The position numbers and the translations under genes are program-made. A DNA stretch of 64,000 nt from Membranipora membranacea (Eukaryota > Bryozoa > Gymnolaemata > Cheilostomatida > Membraniporidae): NCBI GenBank assembly GCA_914767715.1, contig OU612069.1, forward strand, positions 18,659,387-18,723,386, read 5' to 3'. Shown here in pieces: positions 45,750-58,020 of the stretch. A model generated the notes under the pieces. It saw only the letters and a program-made list of their open reading frames with translations. It had not been told where the DNA came from and ran no database searches. The number at the start of each line of letters is the position of its first letter. The stretch's first letter is position 1.

Positions 45750-45998
45750 AGAAAGCAATGGTGGGATACCAACATTATAGTTACCGACAGTGGACACAGT
45801 TTCAGCACAAATTTGTAGGTATTTAAGTATGATAAAGTGTACAACAGTACAATTTTTTTATGATTTTACTAAATACAATATTTTATTCTAGATTTTTTTC
45901 ACCCAAGATAATGAATAGGACAAGGAACAGTAGAGAGCGTAATTATTGTGACATAATATTTGATCAAAATTGATTTGCATATTCTGGATCAACTTTAG

Positions 45999-46400
45999 GT
46001 AAAGAAATCTCCATAAAAAACCTGAAGATCCCCTAACTGCTGCCACTGCAGCAGTGGCTATCCCAATTACACGGACTCATATACAGGACCCAGGTAGGAA
46101 GTCTGAGATATGTGGTTAAGATAAATTGTTATCATGATAACTAATGTCCAGATAACTTGTTATAATTATATCATCGACACAATTTAGTTTTTAATTTAGT
46201 TACATGTCGCAACATATAAGCCATCAGACTGACCGAAGTTAAACTTATTTGATTCGGTATGTACCATATTCATACATTTTTATAGATGCAGTAGTTGTGG
46301 TGGTGTCAGTGCATCGCCCGTTGACCCAGTGTATGTCTACAAGAACGGACAGTATCTCAGAGCCTGTAAATGTAGCAGTTCCGGATGTGCCATTTTGTAA
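45999..46400 (+). pseudogene. Five-cysteine peptide gene copy H, start lost
   Basis: The module exon 46,286-46,400 is fully open (CSSCGGVSASPVDPVYVY, then ACKCSSSGCAIL). The leader exon 45,999-46,093 has good splice sites (TTTAG and AG/GTAGGA) and reads through GYPNYTDSYTGP in frame. The position of the start reads GATCCCC, and an in-frame TGA at 46,023-46,025 lies upstream with no ATG after it. Module conservation with E is very high (one residue differs) despite loss of both starts. Confidence 0.6.
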
Positions 46401-46924
46401 AATAATTTGTTACTAAAGATATGCTCTAAATTTCACTCATGATCTTTTTCTCACATTTAATATGTCAGTAAATTGATGACACTTTATCTAGTTGATGTTT
46501 AGATACAATAAATCATTTTGATTTGCTTTAATTTTTGGATGAGTGCATCACGTTAGTAAATACAATCAAATTGAGCTCCTATGTATCGGACACTTGGATA
46601 ATTAATTATACATGGCACTTAATGCAGCTGTTGATTCAATATAATTAATAATAAAGAACACCATAGTCCATTGTACAATTACTAGCATTGCGTACACAAC
46701 TAAAATTACAATAAGCATCTCTACTTTGCAATCAATACAGTGTTTCCAACATTGTCTTAAAGTGCAGATAGCAATGACTCATTACTTTACGTGGGAAACC
46801 AATTCACATCACAAGAAAAAATAAAGATGAGCTTGAATTGATTGGAAAAAATTATAACAAAGTAATAAAATGTCAACTCAATGTAAACCAAGATATCAGT
46901 TGGCTGCTACAGATATGTTTGAGT

Positions 46925-47257
46925 TCACGAAATTGCAAAGAAATGATTAGAAATTGTGAGGGTTTTGTTCTGAGCCATCGAATCACTGAATAACAATTGT
47001 ACTGAACTGAACTGGTTATCCCAGCAGTATTGGTTATTGCATCCATCGATAATTCCTAAGCTTTTAATATCTCTTATTTCTTCAGCCAAATGTTGAAAGA
47101 TATTGACATAGCGTACACGACACATCGGTATTCCACATCGGATTTGGTTTCGAGGATGTGGAATTAACACTGAGTCAATGTTTGATAAATATTGATCAAT
47201 TAACATGCGTTTCCCTGTGATAAAACACTGACACATAACTGCATCGCATACGCCCAT
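46925..47257 (-). CDS. Hypothetical ORF, 110 aa
   Basis: An ATG-started single-exon ORF, MGVCDAVMCQCFITGKRMLI ..., with eight cysteines, ending NHFFAIS. It begins with mixed polar and hydrophobic residues and has no clear signal peptide. It lies just right of the inverted duplication edge, where gene H's 3' flank ends. A consensus TATATAAAG at 47,305-47,313 is on the plus strand, so it points the other way. No family recognised; it could be spurious. Confidence 0.3.
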   Translation of the reverse strand: MGVCDAVMCQCFITGKRMLIDQYLSNIDSVLIPHPRNQIRCGIPMCRVRYVNIFQHLAEEIRDIKSLGIIDGCNNQYCWDNQFSSVQLLFSDSMAQNKTLTISNHFFAIS

Positions 47258-47304
47258 TCAATTAAAACAATATTGCTATTGATTTGTCGGAATCAGAAAG
47301 CAGG

Positions 47305-47313
47305 TATATAAAG
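47305..47313 (+). promoter_or_regulatory. TATA-like box
   Basis: TATATAAAG in CAGGTATATAAAGCATGCTG. No supported gene follows on the plus strand; 47,320-48,200 shows nothing further I can name. Confidence 0.3.
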
Positions 47314-48209
47314 CATGCTGATGGAAAGATCATAAGGGTATTATTGAAGCAAAACAGGCCTTCAATCATCTGATACCTATGAGCCACAATGCAACATACA
47401 GCCTGATTGGATCATTTTATCATTATCCTGACATGATCGACAGTTTTTGTCCCTCTCAGGATTAATTGCTTATATTATATTACTGGAAGGATTTGTTAGG
47501 ATCAAGATTGCTAATTTTTCGAAGAACCGACTTTGAAACAGCAAATCAAGGCTCTATGTATAACTAAATGGAGAATCGTGGAAGGTTAAGTTTGCAAAAT
47601 GCTGTGTTGCAGATGTGATTGATGGATTGATAATTGAGGCCTGTAAATAAGCACCATATGTTGTCTTCCTCTTTGCAAATGTGTATGACTGGTAAGGAAG
47701 CAGGGTTGTTTGTTGCACTTCACAGTGTAGTTAAGGTCAGATATGTGGCATTTTTTTCATCATATATACTTCAATGAAGATTAACCCACCTGCGATAACT
47801 TGAGCAGTTATTGTCCGATTTGGATATTTTAAACAACATTTGGAAGGTTGTTCAATGGGTCATTGTACATTTTGTCTTTCAGGAGGGTTTACCTAAAATT
47901 TTGGTCACTTTTGGGGGATAAAGGGTTTTCCTAGGGTCTAAAAACATGCCCTTAACCCACCTGATTTAATTTCTTTCCTGTTTAAGTCATTACTATGGAT
48001 TTTTCTCAGTCGGTGGTCAACATATAACTCTTCTGTACATTTTTATTGATTGGCCTGTTGAATGTTGGAGAGAGGAGATGCAGGCTGCCATTTGTAAGCA
48101 AACCCAATTTTTCTGATTAATTTTCTTGGGCAATGGCAGTTTATAGTGAGGCAAGCGGTGCCTCTGTAACTGCTCATTGATCACTTGTTGATCATGCATT
48201 TATCAGTAG

Positions 48210-49852
48210 GATTCTATATGAAAATGGCAAAGGAATGAAAATGGCCACAATTATAATGGCCAGGAGAGAAAATGGCCACTATAATGAAAACGTCCCAAAT
48301 TCAAGGTCAATTTTTATTATCCCGATGGATTCTAATAACTTAAGTGCCGAAATCAGAGCTTTGGCCATTTTCAGTGTATGAAAATGGCCAAGGAATATTC
48401 AACTAGAGTTATGTTCTCACAAGTACTGATCAGACAACTCAATAACTTTTGTTGTCTGTACACTTTTAAGAAAAATATACCTCTATAAATAAATGTTAGA
48501 CTAGCCAATGTGTTTGTTTTGATCAGAGTCAACACATTGTCTAGGCTACTATACTCTTGCTTATATTATTTCATTTTATTTGTACCGTTCACAAACAGTT
48601 TTTTAATCACACTCTTGCAAAATAATACATGTAATTGCAAGAATGCACCCTGTTGTGTTAAAATAGTTTCCAGTAAATGGCCATCCGCCACACATCTCTG
48701 TAAAAGGGCCATCCGCTCATGACAAATACCCATCCGGCAGTGCTAACTGGCCATCCATTTCACCTTGTATGGATATCAAAATGCGTCTGTAACAAACCTA
48801 TCCAGATGCCTATCCAACCCCTCCTCCTCTGTTAAAAACCCACCTGCCTCCGTCAGATTTGTGTCCAGACGCGTTTAATGCAACCAGATGCATATTTGGC
48901 ATCCGGCGGTTGTCCGAGTGCCAACTGGATGCTTATCGGCCAACCACTGTATGCCACGCGGACATCCGGCGGTTATCAGATAGGCATCCGGATGGGTTCA
49001 TAGCGCAGCACACCCTGTGGTAGGCTTTATGTCCAGATTTTGATTTGTCAGCAACAAAGCTACCTGAGGTATGCAATCAGTACTGGACGGGCAAGAACGG
49101 GCGGACAAAACCTTTTGATGGACAGACAGAAAATACTGGATGAATAGTTTTGGCATGGCGAGCAGGGAAAGACAGGAATTTTTGCTCTCTGTTGTTTTTT
49201 CAATCAAGGATGGCACCTAGTGGATAATATCTCTGATGTATATAGTATTATGAAAACCCAACATCTAATAACATCATCTTTCTTTCGCATAAAAATCTGT
49301 TGCGTAGTTAGTCAGCAATGAAGAGGGAGTTCATTGTAGTCAGTTTGTATCTGTAAGGTTAATCTGGAAATATATATCGTCGATTCAGAAATCTAATGTT
49401 TGTAATTTTTGGGTATAATCCCCTTGTGGACCTCCCTTTCCAACCAGAGAGGGTGAGCCGAGCTGGGCAATACATATTTCAGGCAAAAGCTTGGTTCTAT
49501 GACAAAATTGCTGAGCATTCTCAGTTTAATGTGTGGGAATCAAAAGAAAAAAGGGTGGGATATAGTGAAAGCCTGGTGATAGGAATATCCTATAAGCTAA
49601 ATTTGTAATCAGCTCTTTGAAATTATAAATTCAAAGTTTATTTGCATTTGTATTGAAGTTGTCATTTCTTTATCAAACAGAAGACAACTTGTCACATTGA
49701 AATAATTTGGCCATTTTCATACCATAGAATCTCTCTATCAGCAACATTTATAGACTGAAATAAAACTCCTTTGACATAAGGTTCAAGTTCATGATAAGGT
49801 GAAAGTTTAATCTTGGCCATTTTCATACATTTTCCCATTTTCATCATTTACG
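48210..49852. mobile_element. Possible 1.6-kb DNA transposon with inverted ends
   Basis: The ends contain mirrored ATGAAAATGGC words: TATATGAAAATGGCAAAGGA on the left and AAATGATGAAAATGGGAAAA read inward on the right. An 8-bp word ATCAGTAG occurs immediately outside both ends (48,202-48,209 and 49,853-49,860). The left end has several AAAATGGCCA repeats. The inside has CATCCGG-rich repeats at 48,675-48,990. The ends lack a textbook superfamily signature. Confidence 0.5.
49396..49608 (+). CDS. Short ORF inside the 48.2-49.9 kb element
   Basis: A 70-codon ATG ORF, MFVIFGYNPLVDLPFQPERV ... SESLVIGISYKLNL. The FGYNPLV start is faintly like the tail of some integrases (FGRxP), but this is too weak for a call. 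Confidence 0.25.
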   Translation: MFVIFGYNPLVDLPFQPERVSRAGQYIFQAKAWFYDKIAEHSQFNVWESKEKRVGYSESLVIGISYKLNL

Positions 49853-52800
49853 ATCAGTAGAGTGCAGCTAGTAATTGATGCAGGACAGGCTAGTTGTGAA
49901 AAACACGCTGTAGAATTTAGGACAGGTCACAGTGCTGCACAAGATTAGAATGCACATGCCTATTAATGTCTCCAGTCTATTGGATACCCCAGGCTGTTAG
50001 TTACTACATCCAGTCATCGCCTGGCTGTCACTCATAGAATAGATCAAATTGACTTTCGCAAACAACTCTTCATTATATTAGCTACACTACTACCCTACGC
50101 CCCAACTCACTCTAGGAACTAGTAAGCGGAGAGAACGTCTATCTATTCTATGTTCCTATTATGTACATGACATCAATTCTCCAACCTCGAAACTCATAAG
50201 GTTAGCCATGCAAGGGGTCTATCAATTGCAAGGTTAGTACAATATACAAGATTCATTTCTTTTAGTCAGGCTGTTTCCAGTAATGATGTTGTTGCTGTCA
50301 GTGTCAGGATGCATGTTACTGTCAGCATGCATGCTTCTTGGTGGTAATTAGATGTCAAAAGAATACCGAAAGAATGCAACAGTCAACCCATAGGTTAGTT
50401 TATTATTTTGCAATGCATGAATGTAATACCCTAAGAGGCGAATAAATAAGTTAGGCTTATCACAGTTGAGGCGTAACTGCTACCATAAAGTATTTGTAAA
50501 AGTAAAAACCTACTAATCAAATGGCAAAGGAATATCAGAAAAATTGATAATTGTGGTAGTAAGCGTCGGTACTACAGTTGGATATATATTTTACAATTTG
50601 TTTATCTTCTCTAGTTCGAGGATCAGGAATTTTAAAGCCTTCATATTGTCTCCCTCTAAGCTGGCTCCCTCGATTGCAATGCATTGTGTGTCTGTCAGCT
50701 GTTTGATAATCAGGGTTGACTCTTTCGCAGTCGACACTGAGAGGAGATTTTTGAGTATTGGAATACTATCTCTTGACCACTGCCTGTACACCTGCAGATT
50801 CAGCTTACTTCTTTGAACTCTATCCCTTGATCTTGCAGCAAAGAGCTGGTCTAGCTTATGGCAACCTTCTGGCCATACACCTCTTATAATGTCTGCAATG
50901 ATGAATATGATGACTTAAATTTTCTGGTCTGTGGTTATGAGATTTGAGATTAGGTGGCTCATTAATTCACAGCAAATTCATCATGATCTCAATCAAGAAA
51001 CAGCAAAGCCTTGTTACAAAGGTACATTCATTACTGGGGGGAGGGAGGGGGTTCACATTAATCTCTACTTTCTAGTCATCAATCAGTGCCAAGTGGCATA
51101 GAAGTTACCTTTCATCAATTTGCTCGGTTCAGTGATAGCATTGCTTCAGCCAGCTTCTGCTCCTTTGGCAACCCTCTTCTCTAAGAAAAAAATTTAATGA
51201 GCCTTACATTGTTTTATCATCATTGACGTTCCATACCAAAGAAACCAACAGTTGATATAGTTTATGTGGTGGCTTATCAGATTTTTAAAAATGAATTGGA
51301 AGCTTTATTGAAACTCTTAAATTACACAAGCAAGCAAAAATGAGGTGTATATTTTGTAGCTAACTTACCCTGTCTTGTAATGAGTGGTACAGCACATACA
51401 AAAGACCCTGAACATGGAGTCAGGCTGCTTTTGACTTTAGACCCACCCTTCTTCACTGGCTGTATATCTCTTACTAAAACAACAAACATCACTTTTGAAA
51501 TCTGTACTTATTTTTGATTTTTTTAATTTAATGTTTTAATAATCAATGCTTGACTAATTTTACGTCTCTTTGCATGTAAGTTTAATGTTGATCGACACTA
51601 CTAAATCACGCTTAATCAACAGGCTCAGTCCACAATAATAATTGTTATGTATTAAATGTAATAAGTAGGCCTACTCGTCCCGGGAGCCCAGAACTATTCA
51701 ATACCTTTTCGCGATTCCTTATTGTTAGATGCTGAGATATGTGTGCTTTTATCTTTAGGCTGAGCAGTCTTTCCTGGAAGATCTTTTGATGGAGCTGCAA
51801 CAAAAAGAGAACAGAACAACAGAAAGATGCATTGTATTGAAGGCTCAAAACTGAGCAGTAAGTCATGTCTACATAGATAAACTTGAATTTAGCACTACTG
51901 TTCAGTGAAGGGTAGGGGGAGGGAGCAATCAATTCAAATTAACTCACAAGTCAAGCCAAATATTCCCAGTTTTGCTTTGGCCAAACTTCCCAAGGCTACA
52001 ATATTTTTCTTATTGCACAAAGAAGCTGACTTTCCCTATATGTACCTTGATGTTCCTTTCCTGATGATTGTGTGTCAGTAGATGAATGCGCTGGGCTGAT
52101 CTGTCCATGCTGAAGCGCGCTACCCAATGAAATATTTGGTGTAACATGGATGCTGTTCCTATCTCCATCCGCTGAAAAAAAACATAGAATAGTATTTTAG
52201 GCAGGCGTGTTAACTTTTTGCAAGACCTATTGTAACTCAAAAGTCCTCATTGTAACCTAGTCACCAAAGATACATACCATTGTTGAGACTCGGTGCTCAG
52301 AGACACTTGACAACAGAGGGATGCCCAGGGATGTCTTCTGTCTGATACAGTCCTTCCAGCTTTTCTCAAGTTTTCGAGCTATATAAGCATACGATGATGA
52401 ACTAAAACAAGATAATGGGCTTGATTTTAGTTTGCTTTAGTCAACTTACATACAGAAATTGCAGACAAGGCACTGGTAGTGACATTTTCATAATATTTGT
52501 TGTTGATTGATCAATTTTTGTGAATCCTTATAATTGGTATGGCATCAGAATAGAAATGCATCACACATCAGTAGTTAGGGGGTTGTTCAATATAGACATC
52601 ACCGAGTCTTTGTCCTTGTCAATATACGAAAACCTTTGCTGCTGTGAAGGGACATTCATTTACTTCATTACTGCTTGCTGCTTACCAAAAGCTAATCATA
52701 TAAGGGCCAGGTTGCTGCGCCTCCTCATCCATTTTGCCATCTTTGAAAACATTTGATCCCTCTCCCATCTCAATGTAATCAGCTATGGGACTGAAGTGTG

Positions 52801-53246
52801 ACAGAGAGGCCGTTTGATATTTTTCTAACATATCAAATGGCAAGATGCTGTCGAATCCCATGGCAAGGTGTTCATATGAAGTGGAGATGATTGACTTTCT
52901 TATTTCGGCTTCAATTCGAGCATTCTGCTTCTCAAAACTGGTCATTTTGGTCGTCCTCAGTGATAGCTGTCTGTAATAGGCAAAAAATACAATCATAGTA
53001 AGTTGATTGAGCTCTAAATTATAAGTTCTGAGGAAGGAATTTACCTGGAGATAAATTAGGGTGACAAAATTTGTCACAAAGATTTTATGCTATGATATTG
53101 TTAATTGCTTCCTTTATGATTGTATAAAGAGGGTGGGGCTATCAATCACTTAGGATTTAGTTTTATTCTCAAGTTTTAACACCTAGATTGACATTTAGTA
53201 ATAAACAAATATTGATGCCTTTTATATCACCCTGAGGTATAATTAC

Positions 53247-53620
53247 CTGAGCTTGTAGAAGTGGCGCTCTGCCGCCTCAGCCATGATTGACCTTCCATTC
53301 ACTAGTCTTAAAGTCTCGGGTAGGTGTACACTGATATTATGAAATGGGACACCAAACATTGACCGATGGGATGTCTTAGTCTTGGACGGGTCACCAAACA
53401 GTCTGATATACATGATCGCAAAGATGAAGCTCTGGTTATAGGCTCTTAGAATACTCTTTTGACACCTTGCTGCCTCGTCACTGTAAGCAAGCTTCTGGAG
53501 CTCGACCAAAGACATAAGCAATCGGTTAACATTTCTGCCTTCTGTTGTAGTTTGGTGATCGTACATGATGCTGGTGAACTTGATGAGGTTGAGTCGACAA
53601 TCTGATCCCTTCACGTCCTT
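53247..53620 (-). CDS. Conserved C-terminal domain exon of the P-like gene
   Basis: Open exon KGSDCRLNLIKFTSIMYDHQ ... QKSILRAYNQSFIFAIMYIR ... RSMFGVPFHNISVHLPETLR ... AAERHFYKLR. It joins in frame to 52,686-52,970 (QLSLRTTKMTSFEKQNARIE), which starts completing an AGA codon. The pattern (RGSD start, YNQ-F-F, FG-xx-FH-x-H-P-ET, E-E/ERxF) is the one I know from multi-copy cnidarian and sponge proteins that follow a DxPARQFExGQ-type domain. Function unknown. Confidence 0.75.
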
Positions 53621-54807
53621 CTAAGTCACTAAAAAGTTTGAGGTGAGTCAAGTTATCACTATAGCCTAATTAGGTGATCAACCATATTGGTAATTTCTGG
53701 TCAGTACTGTTGATCAGACTTGTGTTTCGCTGATTTGGAGAAAAGGAAGCTTTATCTGAAATAAAGTTGGTAGGCATCGAGGACAGGGTTATTTGCTGTG
53801 GTCATAATTTCTTGATACTTCATGTAGGCCGTTAGGAAGATAATGATACTTTCTAGCTAAGCAAATTAAAACCATGTTTCTTCTGTGATATCTTGGACAA
53901 GAAGATATATAGCTAACCTCTCAGTTCTTTCTTTGCTTTTGTTATAACTTGTTTCAGTCCTTCATCTTCGATACAGTGAGGTAACTCCCGAATATTCGGT
54001 TGATGACATTTTTTAAATCATGGAGGGGCTCTATTAGGTATATCTCATAATCTTCAACATTGTTGAGGTCATCATCGGTACAATGTAACGCAGGTGGTTG
54101 TTTGATTCCTGGTTGAGAAAACAAAAATTAATTTAATAAAATGACAATCATAAAATAGCCGGTGCCTACCCAAGAGGAGTTAAATTATATTGAGTCACCA
54201 CAAATTCTAGTTAATAATACTTCTCCCTGTAAATGTAGGCAGGCTTCCCTGCAACGCTCAGTTCTATGCATTCACACTATTAGAGCGACAAATAAAATGC
54301 TCCATTCTCGGCTCTAGGTCCCACACAACTTAATTATCTATAAAACTTAAACTGGGTTACTTCATGATTTATTCACAGTGCCTGTGACCATTAATTCATT
54401 TGGGGACATGACTTTTAATCCTGCACTAACTGATAACAAGTCATCTTTGCAATGAGTGGCACTTTGAAAATGCCTTAAGATATTACCTCTGAGAACCTTA
54501 GTGAGTTTGGACTTCAGTTCAGCTGTTGAGAAGTTGCGTTGGTCCACCTCTACAACACCTCGTCTTCTCAGCTCATCTTCGAGTTCAACTTTCTGCAAGC
54601 AATGTTTTCAAATGATCATTGCATTATATCCTATTTGTTCATGTACATTACTTGATATTTGATATCAGTTGGCAATGGTTGTTATTAGTATCAAAGTTGA
54701 AAATTGGATTATGTAAAAGTTTGGATTTATCAGGGTATCATTATAAGCCTCTATGTTGTACTATATGCTTACGGAGTAAACTGGCCCCACAAATATTACC
54801 TATTTTA

Positions 54808-55413
54808 AGCTGAGGCCACACGAGGCTATTTTCTCACGATTCGTATAATTTATTCACGAAAAATTTCGTACGAATAGGGATTCTCACGATTTCGTGAAAC
54901 ATTGTATCTTCACGATGCACGAATCTGAATCGTATATGTTCACGAAATGTTATCTGATTGGCTGTCAGATTTGATTGATTGGCTGTCTGTTTTGATTGAT
55001 AAGTCAAGGCCATATCTATATAAACAACTTCCGTTAAAAAGATGGATTGGATGATCGATGTGGAGCTTCGCATTGATTTGGACCTGGAGCAAGAGGGAGA
55101 AGGGATACAATGACTAACGGGTATCAAATTGAATAAATATGAGGAGATAGTTGAGTCTAAGCATATCCAGAAGCTGAATCACTGGACTGGTTGGTATAAT
55201 AAACAAGAAGAAACAGCTTCTCCTTGGTTTAATTTTTTAATGATCACTGTAGGCCTATGGTTTAGATTGGCTGAGGGGGATTACAGTAGGATAACACCCA
55301 TAAATCATTAGTACGAATTTGGGAAATGACAATCATGTGTGGCAGGCTGATATTCATACGAAATTTAATTTGCAAGAATTAGTGGAAATTTGAAGGAGCG
55401 TGTGGCCTTGGCT
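54808..55413. mobile_element. Miniature element with TTA duplication (PIF/Harbinger-like)
   Basis: The ends are AGCTGAGGCCACACG on the left and AGCCAAGGCCACACG read inward from the right. TTA occurs immediately outside both ends (54,805-54,807 and 55,414-55,416). TTAA duplication (piggyBac or Kolobok type) is the alternative if one base is moved. It lies within the intron between the 56,497-56,714 and 54,487-54,592 exons of the P-like gene. A TATA box and a 23-codon ORF (MDWMIDVELRIDLDLEQEGE) inside may be relics of a parent transposase. Confidence 0.75.
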
Positions 55414-55507
55414 TTAATGAGTATTCAGGATAGCATGAGATCATGATCAGTCAAAGATGGCTATAGGCAGACTGTACAACCTTAACTAACACAAGGAGCT
55501 TAGCCTA

Positions 55508-55911
55508 AAGCTGCGTTTACACGTGCGACAAATCGGCTAAAAATAACAACTCCGACACAGGTCACCGTTTTGACTGACCGTGTAAACAGTTAATCTGTGT
55601 TTAAATCGGTTTTTAAATCTGTATTGTTGAAAATTGTTCACTTATGACAATGTCACAAGTGAACGACAAATCTTAACGATTATGAATGTTCCAGCCAACA
55701 ACAGCGCAGCAGTGATTCACTAGCCAATCAGAGACAGTTGGGTTGGAAGTTTGTGTTGAAATCGGTTAGGCATGAACAGTGTGTAAATAGCGTATCATTG
55801 ACATGTTGACAGACAACGATTATGGAGCAGATTCATAATCTGTGTCGGAGTTGTTATTATTAGCCGGAGTTGTTATTATTAGCCGATTTGTCTGAAGTGT
55901 AAAAGCAGCTT
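55508..55911. mobile_element. Miniature inverted-repeat element (404 bp)
   Basis: Inverted ends share AAGCTGC(G/T)TTTACAC, then GACAAATCGGCTAA, with TA on both outer sides (55,506-55,507 and 55,912-55,913). The right end has a partial 20-bp duplication (GGAGTTGTTATTATTAGCC twice). It is in the same intron as the previous element. Confidence 0.8.
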
Positions 55912-57414
55912 TAGAGATTAGCATTGTGGTCTAATACAATAACTGTGAATGGCTAAAATGTGATAGGAGCCTTTGTCACACTAGCTAGGAATTCATAGGA
56001 CCAACTAGGCTCACAATAAAAGTGATAATACACTTGATAATGTTATGTCAACAGAAATGCTTATAATTATTGTTGTGATCAAAAAGCCAAGGGAAATTAG
56101 AATGTTACCTATCATAAAGGGGTTTGATCAGAAGCAGACTGTGATAATGTGTGCAATAAACCCAGAAGAATCATCTGAGACTTTGATATGCTTGGCAAAA
56201 ATTGATGTCAGGGTTGATGTGGCCTCTTAGGGTTAGAGTTCATGGTTTTTCGATAACTTTTTAGGATTTAGATTAGCTTGTAAGGGAGTGTCCTAATGTG
56301 AGCTAGCAGAAATATTTTGCTAGCTGAGTTTGCAGCTTATAATGTAATGAGGGCAAGGTAACGGTGGCAAGCATTGAATTCAGCTATTTCAACCCTGTGC
56401 GGAAAGATGGAGTTTTCCTCCTGCATGTTGGCATTTTAGTCCAGGGTATATTGACCAAGTGTGTAATTGATAATGCTCATGTTGGATCGTACATACTTTC
56501 ATGGCCTCAAATGGCGCCAAGTTGCCCTCCTTGGCCGATTCTCTCCAGGTTGTAGTGTACTCTAGAACTTGCAGCCTCTGTGCAGTAGTCAGGTATGGGG
56601 GTTTGGCATTGAAGAGTCCAATATTACCGCATGTGACGTCTTTAACACCACATATACATGGGTATGCTCCACCCTGCTGCAGTCCAGCTTCTAGTTGTCT
56701 TGCTGGTGTATCCCCTGAAACAATAAATATGTGATGTTTTAAAATAATGGATGATAGGTTATTTAAAATAAGGCAACATTGTACCGCTGTAGCCCATGTT
56801 TGTTTGTCTCCGCCATTTACTTCTGCCTCTATAATTATTTATAGGCTATACCATTGAGGTAAACTGCCGCACTGTTGGTTTTCTTATGAAACAAATGGAT
56901 AGTGTTTTGTAATTTCTAAACATACCAGAGAAAAATCTGAGTCTGTCTCTGTATTGTTTCCCTGCATTGTCACTGATCGGCTCGGCGAGATCCTCCAGGT
57001 CTTCCAATCTTGTTGGCACATACAGAATTTGGTCCTTGACCGAGGAGCCTGAGCGGGGGATAAGGTATACATATGGTGCCTCTACAAGTTTCTGTATCCC
57101 GCAAGTGCGTCCCTAGATAAAAATAATTTTCAAAACATCGTGGAAGTAATTTAGTAGATTCATAGCACATCATGCTGGCGAACCTTCATTATGTTCTGCT
57201 TAAAGTCGACATGTTGCTTTGTTAGTTTGTTCCCCAGATAAAGATGGCCTGACTCCTGAAAACATCCATGAACTCCCAAATCCCGATCAACAATGAGGAA
57301 GAAACTAACCTTTAGTTATTATCAGGGAGGCAGGTGTTTAGTTACATGAGAAAGAAACAGGCATTTTGACATCTATCTATATTTAACATTTTTTGACTAA
57401 TATATTTATCTCAC

Positions 57415-58020
57415 CTGCAGTTTAACTAGATTTTCTATATCTGACCAGCGTGCCACACCATGTGGTCCATGTATCTCCCCCAGCCTGGCCCAGACATTCC
57501 TCAACACCTTCACCATGTGTACCTGGTCTAGCATACAACATATATCTCTCCCTTGGTGTCTGAAAAAGAACTTGCCCTTCGAAAAATCACATCACAGCTT
57601 CTCCATAGCTGATAAATCTCCATCCAGTCCATCCGTTATTAATACCTTCACTCCGATCCCAATATCCCCCAACGCTGAGATGGCCTGTTTTATTATGACT
57701 GCCAATGTTTCCGCATTTAGTCCTGCTGTAAAATGAAAGCTAACTGGGACCTTCCATTTTTTTTCAGTCCTACAGCCATGACAATTAGCGCATTAGTTGC
57801 CATTTTCTCTTTGTCCTGTCCAACTTCCCCCCCCCCCTAGCTCAACATGTCCCACGAACTTCCTTTCAGAGGGCACCCATGTTGTTTTTTTTTATTGACA
57901 TCTGGTCCACAAGTAGCACACAGTGTTTATAGTTTTCATTGTCTGTTTTCCTTGGATTTTTTTAGAGAATCTAGCACATGTGCGCACACACCTGGATTGT
58001 CATCGACTGTTGAGAGCCAT
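57415..58020 (-). pseudogene. Transposase core exon of the P-like gene
   Basis: This exon carries the RNase-H-like core of P-element transposases: WLSTVDDNPG, then LVDQMSIKK (candidate first Asp, near 57,905), FVGHVELG, the KWKVPVSFHFTAGLN region, VLITDGLDGD (candidate second Asp, near 57,630), MLDQVHMVKVLRNVW, and ARWSDIENLVKLQ before the donor. The frame shifts between the first and second segments, at the G run 57,829-57,839 and at an A run near 57,758. A TGA interrupts at 57,592-57,594. Confidence 0.8.
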
